This document shows, piece by piece, positions 1-7,682 of a stretch of DNA of 22,686 nt. The notes below the pieces were generated by a model. The model had not been told where the DNA came from and searched no databases. It saw nothing but the letters and a program-made list of their open reading frames with translations. Every line of letters begins with the position of its first letter. Position 1 is the first letter of the stretch. The stretch covers positions 1 through 22,686 of the forward strand of contig DAOWOP010000025.1 in assembly GCA_030642005.1 (NCBI GenBank). Direction: 5' to 3'. Both the position numbers and the translations under genes were made by a program. Origin of the DNA: Planctomycetales bacterium (GTDB lineage Bacteria; Planctomycetota; Phycisphaerae; SM23-33).

Positions 1-32
1 ACTTCTTTTTTGATGATCGGATTCATTTTATT

Positions 33-135
33 TCAGCATTCAGCATTCAGCATTCAGCGTGCAGAGAGAAGAAACGGATTAGCATTCAGCCTTTTTTTTA
101 TCTTTTGCTGACTGCTGATCGCTGACCGCTGAATG
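33..135. repeat. Heptanucleotide array with inverted partner
   Basis: Positions 34-61 hold four 7-nt units (CAGCATT three times, then CAGCGTG), with another partial copy at 82-91. Positions 108-135 hold four units of the opposite-strand word (CTGACTG, CTGATCG, CTGACCG, CTGAATG). The two arrays are degenerate inverted copies. The second array and the 82-91 copy lie inside the 3' end of the ABC ATPase gene and encode its last residues. The function is unknown. It could act as a hairpin at the transcript end or be an expandable satellite. Confidence 0.75.
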
Positions 136-1104
136 CTCTTCTTCCAGTTCGCCCTCGAACCCGCTGACTGTCATGTAGGCCTCTTCCAGCGTCAGAGGCA
201 CTTCCCGGCAGGTTACGACGCGGAGGTCGGACCGGACCAGTCCGTCCAACATGGTTGCAAGTTCTCCATCGTCGCCGGTGAAGTGGAAGTTTATGATATT
301 GTCGGCTTCTTCGGACCGTTCGACGTTTTTGCAGTGGTCGTTCGCCTTGATCAAGCCGCCGGCCTTTTCGACGTCGCCGAGCAGCCGGACCTCTATCAGG
401 CGGTCGCGGCGGAGCGAGGCGAGGACTTCGGCGATAGGCCCGACAACTCGCAGCAGCCCTCCATGCAGGATACCGATGGAGTCGCATATGGCCGCCAGTT
501 CCGGCAGGATGTGCGAACTGACCAGCAGCGTCTTTCCTGCGTCGGCGAGGCGGCGGAGCAGTTGGCGCATGTGGACGCGGGCGCGCGGGTCCAGCCCACT
601 GGCCGGCTCGTCCAGAAGCAGCACCTGCGGGTCGTGCATCAGCGTCCGCGCGATGCCGATACGCTGCTTCATCCCGCGGGAAAGAGTATCGACGAACCGA
701 TCGTGCATGTCATGGGCGTCGGTCATGTCAATGACCGCTTCGATACGCTCGCGCCGCTTACGTCGGCCGATCCCGAAAGCCGCTCCGAAAAAATCCAGAT
801 ATTCCCAGACCCGCATCTGCTCATAGACACCGAAGTTATCCGGCATGTACCCCACGAGGCGCTTGATGCGGTCCCTGCCGCTGACGACATCCTCCCCGGC
901 GACGCTGGCGGACCCGCTGGTGGGTCTCAGCAGACCGGCGAGGATGCGAATGGTCGTCGTCTTGCCCGCGCCGTTGTGCCCGATATAACCGAAAATCTCA
1001 CCGCGACGAATCTCAAGGCTCAGGTTAGTCAGGGCCTTTATCTCATCGTAATGCCGGGTCAAACCCTCCGTGCGGAGGATGACATCGTTATCTGAAACAC
1101 TCAT
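79..1104 (-). CDS. ABC transporter ATP-binding protein
   Basis: This is a 341-residue cytoplasmic ATPase that would power an ABC-2 type exporter or a membrane-remodelling ABC system. It has Walker A GHNGAGKT (about 42-49), the signature LSRGMKQR (about 141-148), Walker B VLLLDEP (about 161-167) and the switch histidine in SSH (about 198). The C-terminal extension of about 100 residues is typical of exporter ATPases. The ATG at 1104 follows an AAGGGA-like Shine-Dalgarno. The permease is not visible and may lie beyond the left edge, since the gene is transcribed towards it. The 802-aa membrane protein upstream on the same strand is a likely partner. The last 18 residues, which contain SAVSDQQSA, are encoded by a heptanucleotide repeat array and are probably not functional. 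The substrate is unknown. Confidence 0.9.
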   Translation of the reverse strand: MSVSDNDVILRTEGLTRHYDEIKALTNLSLEIRRGEIFGYIGHNGAGKTTTIRILAGLLRPTSGSASVAGEDVVSGRDRIKRLVGYMPDNFGVYEQMRVWEYLDFFGAAFGIGRRKRRERIEAVIDMTDAHDMHDRFVDTLSRGMKQRIGIARTLMHDPQVLLLDEPASGLDPRARVHMRQLLRRLADAGKTLLVSSHILPELAAICDSIGILHGGLLRVVGPIAEVLASLRRDRLIEVRLLGDVEKAGGLIKANDHCKNVERSEEADNIINFHFTGDDGELATMLDGLVRSDLRVVTCREVPLTLEEAYMTVSGFEGELEEEHSAVSDQQSAKDKKKAEC

Positions 1105-1136
1105 TTGCTCATCCCTTCAACCCATATTTCTTTCTG

Positions 1137-1254
1137 AATAATGAATATCGAGCAGAGAATTTTGAATTGCGAAGTAAAGAAGCGATTCCAAGCCGCCTTT
1201 GAGGGACATTTTTTTACTTCGACATTCAAAATTCTCTGTTCAATATTCAATATT
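1137..1254. repeat. 42-bp-arm inverted repeat with 7-nt periodicity
   Basis: The arms at 1137-1178 and 1213-1254 match at about 37 of 42 positions around a 34-nt loop. The left arm reads in 7-nt steps (TGAATAA, TGAATAT, CGAGCAG, AGAATTT, TGAATTG, CGAAGTA). The right arm overlaps the 3' end of the 802-aa gene and supplies its stop codon. The transcript between the two minus-strand genes could fold into a long hairpin. No U-tract follows it, so it is not a standard intrinsic terminator. Confidence 0.8.
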
Positions 1255-3648
1255 CTCTTGGCTTATCCCTTCGAGGGTCAGGTTCAGCGATTCAATTTTC
1301 CATGGCGCCGAAACATGCTCATGCGCGCCGGGCCTGCCCGCTTCCAGCGGGCCGATCCTGATGGTGATTTTGTATCCGCCCGCAACGGGTCGGAGTGAAT
1401 CAACCACAACGTTGTATGTCCCGACGGGGCGGTCCACCGTCTTTATCAATGCTTCTTTTGCGGGTTTGCCTTTCCGGCCGACGAAGCCGAAGATTCGCAT
1501 TCGGCAGTTAGGCGCATGCAGCGAGATCCGCATCGCAGCACGGGCGTCGGTGATCTCGCCGGCGCCGGCCGGCGGGGCGAAACCCAACTCCACCTCGCCG
1601 GGCAGAGTCATCTTGTTGAATTTTTGCTTTTTCGGCACCCATACGGGCGGGCGCCCGCCGATGTGAAGTTTCAGCAGCCCGCCGGGAACAACGACCTTCG
1701 TTCCGGGCGGCGTGTTCAGCAGCGTCAGCGGCATTGTCAGTAGTGTTAAGCCTTTCGATTCAGCCTGTTGTCGGCGGGACTCGTCGAGCGGGTTGAGCAG
1801 CGGTAGGCTGGACCAGCCGAGCAGCATAGGCGTCGGCTCGGGCAGGGATCGCCGCGTCGCCGCCGGCGGACAGGCCAACGCGGCAATCAGGTCGTTGCGC
1901 AAGCGGTCCGTTGTGTTGCGAACGGTCTTTTCGGTGTAGGTATCCTTAGGCAGCGGCGGGTCGTGAACGACAACGGCGGTGGTGCGTCCTGCCGGCAGAA
2001 GCCCGACGGTATAGGCTGCGCTGCCGGTAACTATTATGGCGTCGAATATGTCCGCGCCGGTGTTGTTGGTTATCGTTCCTTCCAATCCTTTAGGCCCCAG
2101 GCGCACCTCTGCGCCCAGCCGACCCGGCAGGTTCGCCGGCGCCTCGGCGTAAGCGGTTCGAGCACTGTTGCCGATTATTCGCACATCTTCCAGAGTCATG
2201 GTTCGCCCGCCGGCAATTTCCACAGATTCCATCACCGAAGCCGAAGCCGAAGCCGACGGACGGACAGTTCCCAGCGGCGAACCCGACGAGAAGTCGATCT
2301 GCTCGGTCTGGGGCGTGTAGTAGGTTGATAATTGCCGAACGTGCGCTGTCCCGTCGGGTCTGGCCGACGCCAGCGCTAGGAAACTCAACCTCGGCTCTTC
2401 GCGAAGCGTCATGCCCCACACCAGCAGGCCTGCTGCGCCCAGCAGACCCAGGGGGACCATCGCCACCCAGGCCAACTCGCCGCGCCGTCGCAGATGAAGG
2501 AACAACCCCAGCAGCAGGAACAGCACTGCCTGAACGCCGATAATGCACGCCGGCGTGCGCCGGTCCCGGCTTCGCCGGCCGGCAATTTGAGCAAACTTGC
2601 TTTCGGCCGATGCGGCGAAAGCGTCCGGTAAAATCGGCTGGACACGCTTCATTCGATCAGCAATCGTCTGCCAGAGCGGTTTAGTCTGGTTCGTCGCCAA
2701 AGCGCCGACCGGTACGGCCAGGGTGAAAACAGCCCCCGTCCCTAACCGCCGCAGCGTCAGCAGAGGCATATCATTGGCCTGCCACAGGACGTCGGCATCC
2801 AGCGGGCACAGATGCGCCATTACCATCGGGGTCTCCAGGTCCGTCTCAAAGCGATCTTTGCCGTCGGCGTCGGTCGCCTCAAGCCGATATTCCTGGTGTG
2901 TTCCCGCGACGATAACACCGGCGGCTTCAGCGAGCCTTCCGGTAAACGTGCGGTCGCCGGCAGAGTGAGCCGTTACCAGCAACACTCCCCCTTGCCTGAC
3001 CCAGTCAACAACGGCGCTAATCTGACTGTCCGACAGTTCGGCCGGTTCGGCCGACGAAATAACCAGTATCTCCAGCAGCGAGTATCCGTACCATCGGTTG
3101 GGCAACAGGCGTTGGCGAGAATTGGTCAGTGCGACATCGCCAAAGGGGCTGTCAGGGATGCGCATGAGATAAGAATGGTCCTGTCCCTGCGGGTCTTCAG
3201 GATCGACGTAGGCCAGGCAGCATTGTGTGGGCGCCAGCGAGGAAACCAGTACGTAGTCGCTGTCGAGGATTTTATTAGTTCGGGCGTCTTCCAGCCTGAA
3301 GGCCTGCTCGATGTAGGTTCTTTTTTTCGATGATGACGATGAGTTTTTTTTCTTTATTGCGCCGACGCGCTGGCCCAGCCGGATATTCTGATAAGTCCGG
3401 GCGGGCATGTCGGTGGTGTACGTGTAGCGAATTTGCCCTTGGGCGGGATCATCGGCGAAATAGACAAACCTGACCCGCACCGCGCGATCTGTCGGGTTAC
3501 GAAGATCGGCCGTTACCCGCCCCCACTGACCCGAACGGATATACGGCGCAAAGACCCTGGAAACAGTAACCACGTCAGGCTCGTCGGCAGCGGCGAAGAC
3601 GGACGCCGCAGCAATCAGTAGAAGCATAATGCCTAATCGTTTGACCAT
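1240..3648 (-). CDS. Large membrane-anchored protein of unknown function
   Basis: This 802-residue protein has an N-terminal signal peptide (hydrophobic stretch about 6-20, cleavage probably in the AAA-rich region before DEPDVV). A large extracytoplasmic region of about 340 residues follows, then two transmembrane helices at about 367-386 and 393-413, then a second soluble half. The stretch around 186-230 (LLEILVISSAEP, VVDWVRQGGVLLV) resembles the Rossmann-like, GATase-type domain of planctomycete membrane proteins, but no catalytic residues could be assigned. Residues about 99-110 are a Lys/Ser tract. The PSASASAS stretch is encoded by a hexanucleotide tandem repeat at 2235-2258. The ATG at 3648 follows AGGAA. 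The gene lies directly upstream of an ABC ATPase on the same strand, which suggests a role with that transporter. The last residues (QENIEY) come from the repeat array. Confidence 0.75.
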   Translation of the reverse strand: MVKRLGIMLLLIAAASVFAAADEPDVVTVSRVFAPYIRSGQWGRVTADLRNPTDRAVRVRFVYFADDPAQGQIRYTYTTDMPARTYQNIRLGQRVGAIKKKNSSSSSKKRTYIEQAFRLEDARTNKILDSDYVLVSSLAPTQCCLAYVDPEDPQGQDHSYLMRIPDSPFGDVALTNSRQRLLPNRWYGYSLLEILVISSAEPAELSDSQISAVVDWVRQGGVLLVTAHSAGDRTFTGRLAEAAGVIVAGTHQEYRLEATDADGKDRFETDLETPMVMAHLCPLDADVLWQANDMPLLTLRRLGTGAVFTLAVPVGALATNQTKPLWQTIADRMKRVQPILPDAFAASAESKFAQIAGRRSRDRRTPACIIGVQAVLFLLLGLFLHLRRRGELAWVAMVPLGLLGAAGLLVWGMTLREEPRLSFLALASARPDGTAHVRQLSTYYTPQTEQIDFSSGSPLGTVRPSASASASVMESVEIAGGRTMTLEDVRIIGNSARTAYAEAPANLPGRLGAEVRLGPKGLEGTITNNTGADIFDAIIVTGSAAYTVGLLPAGRTTAVVVHDPPLPKDTYTEKTVRNTTDRLRNDLIAALACPPAATRRSLPEPTPMLLGWSSLPLLNPLDESRRQQAESKGLTLLTMPLTLLNTPPGTKVVVPGGLLKLHIGGRPPVWVPKKQKFNKMTLPGEVELGFAPPAGAGEITDARAAMRISLHAPNCRMRIFGFVGRKGKPAKEALIKTVDRPVGTYNVVVDSLRPVAGGYKITIRIGPLEAGRPGAHEHVSAPWKIESLNLTLEGISQENIEY

Positions 3649-3703
3649 AGGTTCCTGCCGACAGTCCTCCCGGCGGTTAAATCAGCCGGGCCAAAGGGGC
3701 GAT

Positions 3704-3732
3704 ACTATAGCCACCCGTCCACTCGCAGGCAA
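3704..3732 (-). promoter_or_regulatory. Sigma70-type promoter for the minus-strand operon
   Basis: On the minus strand, TTGCCT (3732-3727) is separated by 17 bp from TATAGT (3709-3704). These match the consensus at 4/6 and 5/6. Transcription would start near 3697, about 50 nt before the ATG of the 802-aa gene. It is read by eye only. Confidence 0.5.
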
Positions 3733-3754
3733 TAATAAATTTTGCCTGGAGTGC

Positions 3755-3783
3755 TTGTCTGTTTGCGGCGGGTGCGTTATGAT
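3755..3783 (+). promoter_or_regulatory. Sigma70-type promoter for hicBA
   Basis: TTGTCT (3755-3760) and TATGAT (3778-3783) are 17 bp apart and match the consensus at 4/6 and 5/6. The start would be near 3790, just before a GGGAG Shine-Dalgarno (about 3796-3800). This excludes an upstream in-frame ATG at 3779 as the hicB start. It is divergent from the promoter of the minus-strand operon about 25 bp away. Confidence 0.5.
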
Positions 3784-3808
3784 AAATGAGAGTCTGGGAG
3801 AATGCCGC

Positions 3809-4021
3809 ATGAAGCTCAGGATAATTATCGAGCAGGACGAGGACGGACGATTCGTCGCAACGTGTCCGACATTGCCGGGTTGTATTTCCCAGGGCGATAC
3901 ACGCGACGAGGCCCGCGCCAACATCACCGACGCCATTTCCGGTTACCTCGAAAGCCTCCGCAAGCACAATGAGCCGATTCCACCGGCCATCACCGAGGAA
4001 ATCGTCGAGGTTGAGGCATGA
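3809..4021 (+). CDS. hicB: HicB-family antitoxin
   Basis: This 70-residue protein has the HicB fold signature: a beta strand MKLRIIIEQDEDG, then FVATCPTLPGC and the helix DEARANITDAI, followed by the GYLESL segment. It is expected to bind and block the HicA mRNA interferase. It is a short form without the C-terminal helix-turn-helix or ribbon-helix-helix domain found in longer HicB proteins, so autorepression by this protein alone is doubtful. The ATG at 3809 follows GGGAG with 8-nt spacing. A longer reading from 3779 starts inside the likely -10 box. The stop overlaps the hicA start by 4 nt (ATGA), so the pair is translationally coupled, with the antitoxin first. Confidence 0.9.
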   Translation: MKLRIIIEQDEDGRFVATCPTLPGCISQGDTRDEARANITDAISGYLESLRKHNEPIPPAITEEIVEVEA

Positions 4022-4242
4022 GCAAACTGCCGGTGGTCTCCGGCCGCAAGACAGTCAGTGCTTTGGGCAGGATCGGATACACCGTCGATCACCAAACAGG
4101 CAGTCACATAATTTTACGGCGAACGGCTTATCCGTATCGTCGAGTTACCGTCCCGAATCACAAAGAATTGGCCAAGGGTACGCTTCGAGCAATTATCCGT
4201 GAGGTGGGGTTGACGGTGGAGGAATTCAGGACGTTGCTGTGA
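4018..4242 (+). CDS. hicA: HicA-family mRNA interferase toxin
   Basis: This 74-residue protein matches the HicA/YcfA double-stranded-RNA-binding-like fold: KLPVVSGRKTVSALGRIGY, then the catalytic histidine in the GSHIILRR motif, then VTVPNHKELAKGTLRAIIREVGLTVEEF with the typical HKELAKGTLR segment. It would cleave mRNA when freed from HicB. It overlaps hicB by 4 nt. It ends 7 bp before the convergent prfB stop, so antisense read-through into prfB is possible. All hallmark residues are present, so it appears intact. Confidence 0.92.
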   Translation: MSKLPVVSGRKTVSALGRIGYTVDHQTGSHIILRRTAYPYRRVTVPNHKELAKGTLRAIIREVGLTVEEFRTLL

Positions 4243-4249
4243 GTAAGCG

Positions 4250-5360
4250 TTACCGCTTCCGGAGTTTGTCGCGCAGGGCGGCGTCTATGAACGCCTGAAT
4301 GTCGCCGTCGAGCACGGCGTCGGTATTGCCGACTTTCAGGTCGGTCCGTTCATCCCGCACGAGTTGATACGGATACAATACGTATGAGCGTATCTGGTGG
4401 CCGAAGGCGATCTCGCCCTTCTCGCCGTACATCTTGGCCAGTTCCGCGTCGCGCTTGGCCTGGGTGTGCTGGTAGAGTTTGGCCATTAGCATTTTGCGCG
4501 CTTGTGCGCGGTTCTGGTGCTGGGAGCGCTCGTTCTGGCATTGCGTTACGATGCTCGTCGCCAGGTGCGTCAGGCGGACGGCCGATGACGTCTTGTTGAC
4601 GTGCTGGCCGCCGGCTCCGCTGGCGCGGTAGGTGTCCTCGCGGACTTCCTTGCCCCAGTCGATCTCGATTTCGATCTCGTCCAGTTCCGGCAGGACGTCC
4701 ACGGAGGCGAACGACGTGTGGCGCCGCTTGGCCGAGTCGAACGGGCTGATCCGCACCAGGCGGTGAACGCCACGTTCGCAGGAGAGGTATCCGTAGGCGT
4801 AAGGCCCGACCACGTGCAGCGTCGCCGAGCGGACGCCCGCCTCTTCGCCGTCCAGGCGGTCGATCTGCTCGACCTTGTATCCGCCCCGCTCGAAATAACG
4901 CAGGTACATTCGCAGGAGCATTTCGGCCCAGTCGCAACTTTCGGTCCCGCCGGCGCCGGCGTGGACGGAGACATAGCAGTTGCCCGCGTCATGCGGGCCG
5001 GCCAGCATCGTTCGCAGTTCCAGCCGGTCGAGATCGGCGGTGAGTTTTTCAGCCTCGGCGGCGGCCTCGCCGAGCGTGTCGGCGTCGCCGGCTTCAGCGC
5101 CCAACTCGTGCAGCGTCTGCAAATCCTCGATTTGCGACGACAATTCCGTTACCGGCCCGATGACAGCCTTGAGAGCCTTGAGTTGCGAGACGACCTTCTG
5201 GGCCGATTCCTGGTCGGACCAGAAATTCGGTGCAGACATCCGCTGCTCGATTGCCGACATTTCCTCCCGGCGGGCGGGCAAGTCAAAGAGAGTCCCGGAT
5301 TGCTACGATCCGGGCGCTGAGGGTTGCTATCACTTCCGGCAGATTCGCTGTTTCAATCAT
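4250..5360 (-). CDS. prfB: Peptide chain release factor 2, +1 programmed frameshift
   Basis: RF2 recognises UAA/UGA stop codons and releases the peptide. The main frame shows the RF2 specificity tripeptide SPF (in RISPFDSAKRRHTSF) and the GGQ hydrolysis motif (GAGGQHVNKTSSAVR). The open main frame begins only at 5284, with no good start. Upstream, an ATG at 5360 with AGGAG (5371-5367, 6-nt spacing) opens a 25-codon zero frame ending CTT TGA C. A +1 shift there joins the two frames and gives a protein of about 369 residues whose N-terminus (..IRDSLDLPARREEM..) fits the RF2 helical domain 1. The codon position (25/26) is the same as in E. coli prfB. The gene is convergent with hicA and divergent from the AAA ATPase gene. 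In-frame UGA read-through lets RF2 regulate its own synthesis. Confidence 0.95.
5282..5297 (-). promoter_or_regulatory. RF2 +1 recoding site (CTTTGAC) with SD-like stimulator
   Basis: On the minus strand, CGGGAC-TCT-CTT-TGA-C spans 5297-5282. The slippery CTT is codon 25 and the UGA is codon 26. The base after the stop is C, the weak termination context used in known prfB sites. A purine-rich CGGGA lies 3 nt before the CTT, where the internal Shine-Dalgarno of E. coli prfB sits. It is a weaker match to the anti-SD than the E. coli AGGGGG. Confidence 0.93.
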
Positions 5361-5446
5361 GTTCAACTCCTGACACCCATCAGCCTAACAAAACCGACCC
5401 GCCCGAACAAGCAGTTTCGACCACGCTGTTTTTTTATAAAAAACAC

Positions 5447-5475
5447 TTGACAAAATCTAAAGTCGTGACTAAATT
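5447..5475 (+). promoter_or_regulatory. Promoter of the AAA ATPase gene with palindromic operator candidates
   Basis: A perfect -35 TTGACA (5447-5452) is followed after 17 bp by TAAATT (5470-5475, 4/6). Palindromes overlap it: AGTC-GT-GACT at 5461-5470 in the spacer, and CTAAATTTAG at 5469-5478 across the -10. Just downstream lies TGTGT-AAAT-ACACA at 5484-5497. Such placement is typical of repressor binding sites. No regulator gene is visible nearby. Confidence 0.6.
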
Positions 5476-5514
5476 TAGACTGATGTGTAAATACACAAAG
5501 GAGACTAATAGGCT

Positions 5515-6735
5515 ATGAATCTATCCATCCAAGAGTTCAAGAACCCGTTTCGTCCTGGAGCAGGCCACATGCCGCCGTATCTGGCCGGAAGGGAAAAGGA
5601 GAACCATGAATTTCAACGACTACTGACACAAGACACCATTCTTGAGAACATGGTTCTAACAGGCCTCCGGGGCGTTGGGAAGACGGTTCTCCTGGATACG
5701 TTTAAACCACTTGCGATCAAAAAAGGTTGGCTTTGGGTAGGGACCGATCTTTCTGAATCGACGAGCCTCAGTGAGGAAAACATTGCAATACGCCTGCTGA
5801 CAGACCTCTCGGTGGTAACATCTTCAATCGTTATAGGAAAAGAGGTAGTTTCGTCAATTGGTTATATTCCGCAAAAGAAAGAAGTCCGGCATACACTGAA
5901 TTACGAAACTCTGGTTCGAATTTTTGAACAAACAGCCGGACTGGTAGCCGACAAAATAAAGAACGTCCTTGAGGTTGTATGGCGTTGTATGGCAGGGCAA
6001 AACCGCCGTGGTCTGATATTCGCTTACGACGAAGCCCAGAATCTTGCAGATCATTCCGCCAAGGAACAGTATCCACTATCGCTGCTCCTCGATGTCTTTC
6101 AGTCGATTCAGAAAAAAGACATCCCTTTCATGCTCGTTCTGACGGGTCTGCCGACATTGTTTCCTAAACTCGTTGAGGCACGGACGTTTGCCGAACGGAT
6201 GTTCCGAGTCGTCTTTCTTGATCGGCTGAATGAAGCAGACAGCCGGGATGCGATTCTCAAACCAATAGAAAGCACAAACTGCCCCGTCAGGTTCCACGAT
6301 AATTCGGTCAATACTATTTGCAGAGTTTCGGGCGGCTATCCGTATTTTATCCAGTTTATATGCCGGGAGGTGTATGACGTGTTTATACAGAAGTTTGGCG
6401 TCGGCGAGGAACCATCTGTTCCGGTGGACGAAATAGTCCGAAAGCTGGATTCCGATTTCTTTGCAGGACGATGGGCGCGCGCTACCGATAGACAGCGAGA
6501 GTTGCTTGGCGTAATAGCCACACTTGAAAACTGCGATTCGGAGTTTATGGTACAGGAGGTAGTAGAACGTTCAAAACAAAAACTGGAAAAGCCCTTTAGC
6601 AGCAGCCATGTCAACCAGATGCTCGCGTCGCTTAGCGAGGCCGGGCTGGTGTACAAGAACCGGTATGGGAAGTACTCTTTTGCAGTTCCCCTCCTGGGCC
6701 AGTTCATTTTTCGCCAAAGCCGGCGCATTGGCTGA
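5515..6735 (+). CDS. AAA family ATPase, ORC/ATPase_2-like, stand-alone
   Basis: This 406-residue cytoplasmic P-loop ATPase has the NPFRPGAG..PPYLAGRE entry typical of a widespread bacterial family, Walker A GLRGVGKT (about 50-57), Walker B LIFAYDE (about 166-172), a sensor-like TGLPTL (about 209-214), and a C-terminal winged-helix-like region (about 325-406: MVQEVVERSK..VNQMLASLSEAGLVYKNRYGKYSF). The cellular role of the family is not established to my knowledge. Relatives are often accessory genes. The codon use is visibly more AT-rich than the neighbours, and the gene stands alone behind its own palindrome-rich promoter, which suggests horizontal acquisition. The ATG at 5515 follows AAGGAG (5498-5503) with a rather long 11-nt spacing. 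Confidence 0.85.
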   Translation: MNLSIQEFKNPFRPGAGHMPPYLAGREKENHEFQRLLTQDTILENMVLTGLRGVGKTVLLDTFKPLAIKKGWLWVGTDLSESTSLSEENIAIRLLTDLSVVTSSIVIGKEVVSSIGYIPQKKEVRHTLNYETLVRIFEQTAGLVADKIKNVLEVVWRCMAGQNRRGLIFAYDEAQNLADHSAKEQYPLSLLLDVFQSIQKKDIPFMLVLTGLPTLFPKLVEARTFAERMFRVVFLDRLNEADSRDAILKPIESTNCPVRFHDNSVNTICRVSGGYPYFIQFICREVYDVFIQKFGVGEEPSVPVDEIVRKLDSDFFAGRWARATDRQRELLGVIATLENCDSEFMVQEVVERSKQKLEKPFSSSHVNQMLASLSEAGLVYKNRYGKYSFAVPLLGQFIFRQSRRIG

Positions 6736-6757
6736 TTCGTGTCGGTACCGGTATAAG
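6728..6757 (+). promoter_or_regulatory. Possible promoter for pyrF
   Basis: TTGGCT (6728-6733) and TATAAG (6752-6757) are 18 bp apart, overlapping the end of the ATPase gene. The downstream AAGGAG (6771-6776) is 6 nt before the pyrF ATG. It is a modest match and could be chance. Confidence 0.33.
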
Positions 6758-6782
6758 GTAGCCGGCAGAAAAGGAGTAGCCT

Positions 6783-7682
6783 ATGGCTGAACATTTTGCA
6801 GACAGGTTGCTGGCGGCGATTGAGCGGGCCGGTTCGCCGGTGTGCGTGGGGATTGACCCGGTCTATGATCGCCTGCCGAAAGAACTTCAGAGGAAGGTCC
6901 GGGACGAAGTCGAACAGACCGAGTTCATCAACATCTTCTGCCTGGAGGTTCTCAGGATCATCTCGCCGATTGTCCCGGCTGTGAAAATTCAATCGGCGTA
7001 TTTTGAGAAGTACGGCTCGGTCGGCGTTGACCTGTACGAACTGCTGGTGGCGACGGCCAGGGATGATGGTCTAATCGTCATCGGCGACGTGAAGCGTAAC
7101 GACATCGGCTCGACGGCACAGGCGTATGCAGCCGGGCACTTGACCGGAACGAACTCGCCCGACGCAATCACAGTCAACGGGTACTTCGGCGCAGACGGGC
7201 TGAAACCGTTTGTGGATACGGCGGCAGACGTCGGCAAGGGCGTTTTTGTACTGGTGCGGACGTCGAACCCGTCGGCAGCTACCATTCAAGACTTCGCCGA
7301 CGCGAACGGGAAGAAATTCTACGAGCACATGGCCGAACAGGTAGCAGCCATCGGCGGCGGCGAGGAACTCATTGGCGGCAGCGGCTACAGTTGCGTCGGA
7401 GCGGTCGTCGGCGCGACTTATCCCGACGAGGCCCGGCGGTTGCGTGAAATCATGCCGCAGCAGATATTCCTCGTTCCCGGATACGGCGCACAGGGCGCAT
7501 CGGCTGCCGACTGCGCCGCCGCGTTCAAACCCGACGGCACAGGCGCGATCGTCAACGCCAGCCGGTCTGTTATCTACGCCTACCAGCGCGAAGAGTATGT
7601 CGGAATGGACTGGAAGAAGGCAATCGAGACCGCCGCTGAAAAATTCGCCGACGATATTCGTCAGGCATGCTCACTTAAGTGA
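6783..7682 (+). CDS. pyrF: Orotidine 5'-phosphate decarboxylase, type 2
   Basis: This 299-residue TIM-barrel enzyme decarboxylates OMP to UMP, the last step of de novo pyrimidine synthesis. The family signature is GDVKRNDIGSTA (about 101-112), which contains the catalytic Asp-Lys-x-x-Asp set (DVKRND). The entry motif VCVGIDP (about 20-26) and the AVKIQSAYFE strand (about 66-75) are present. Length and motifs fit the longer type 2 subfamily rather than the E. coli type. AAGGAG lies 6 nt before the ATG. The gene overlaps or abuts the kinase-fold gene downstream, so the two are probably cotranscribed. Confidence 0.95.
   Translation: MAEHFADRLLAAIERAGSPVCVGIDPVYDRLPKELQRKVRDEVEQTEFINIFCLEVLRIISPIVPAVKIQSAYFEKYGSVGVDLYELLVATARDDGLIVIGDVKRNDIGSTAQAYAAGHLTGTNSPDAITVNGYFGADGLKPFVDTAADVGKGVFVLVRTSNPSAATIQDFADANGKKFYEHMAEQVAAIGGGEELIGGSGYSCVGAVVGATYPDEARRLREIMPQQIFLVPGYGAQGASAADCAAAFKPDGTGAIVNASRSVIYAYQREEYVGMDWKKAIETAAEKFADDIRQACSLK

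Noticed and set aside
3779..3808. Upstream ATG at 3779 as the hicB start
   Set aside because: It lies inside the probable -10 box. The ATG at 3809 has a well-placed GGGAG and matches HicB family starts.
5281..5360. prfB as a frameshifted pseudogene or sequencing error
   Set aside because: The break is exactly the known CTTTGAC recoding site at codons 25-26, and the rest of RF2 is intact.
6336..6992. Minus-strand 218-codon frame over the ATPase and pyrF genes
   Set aside because: It spans two real genes on the opposite strand and has no recognisable domain.
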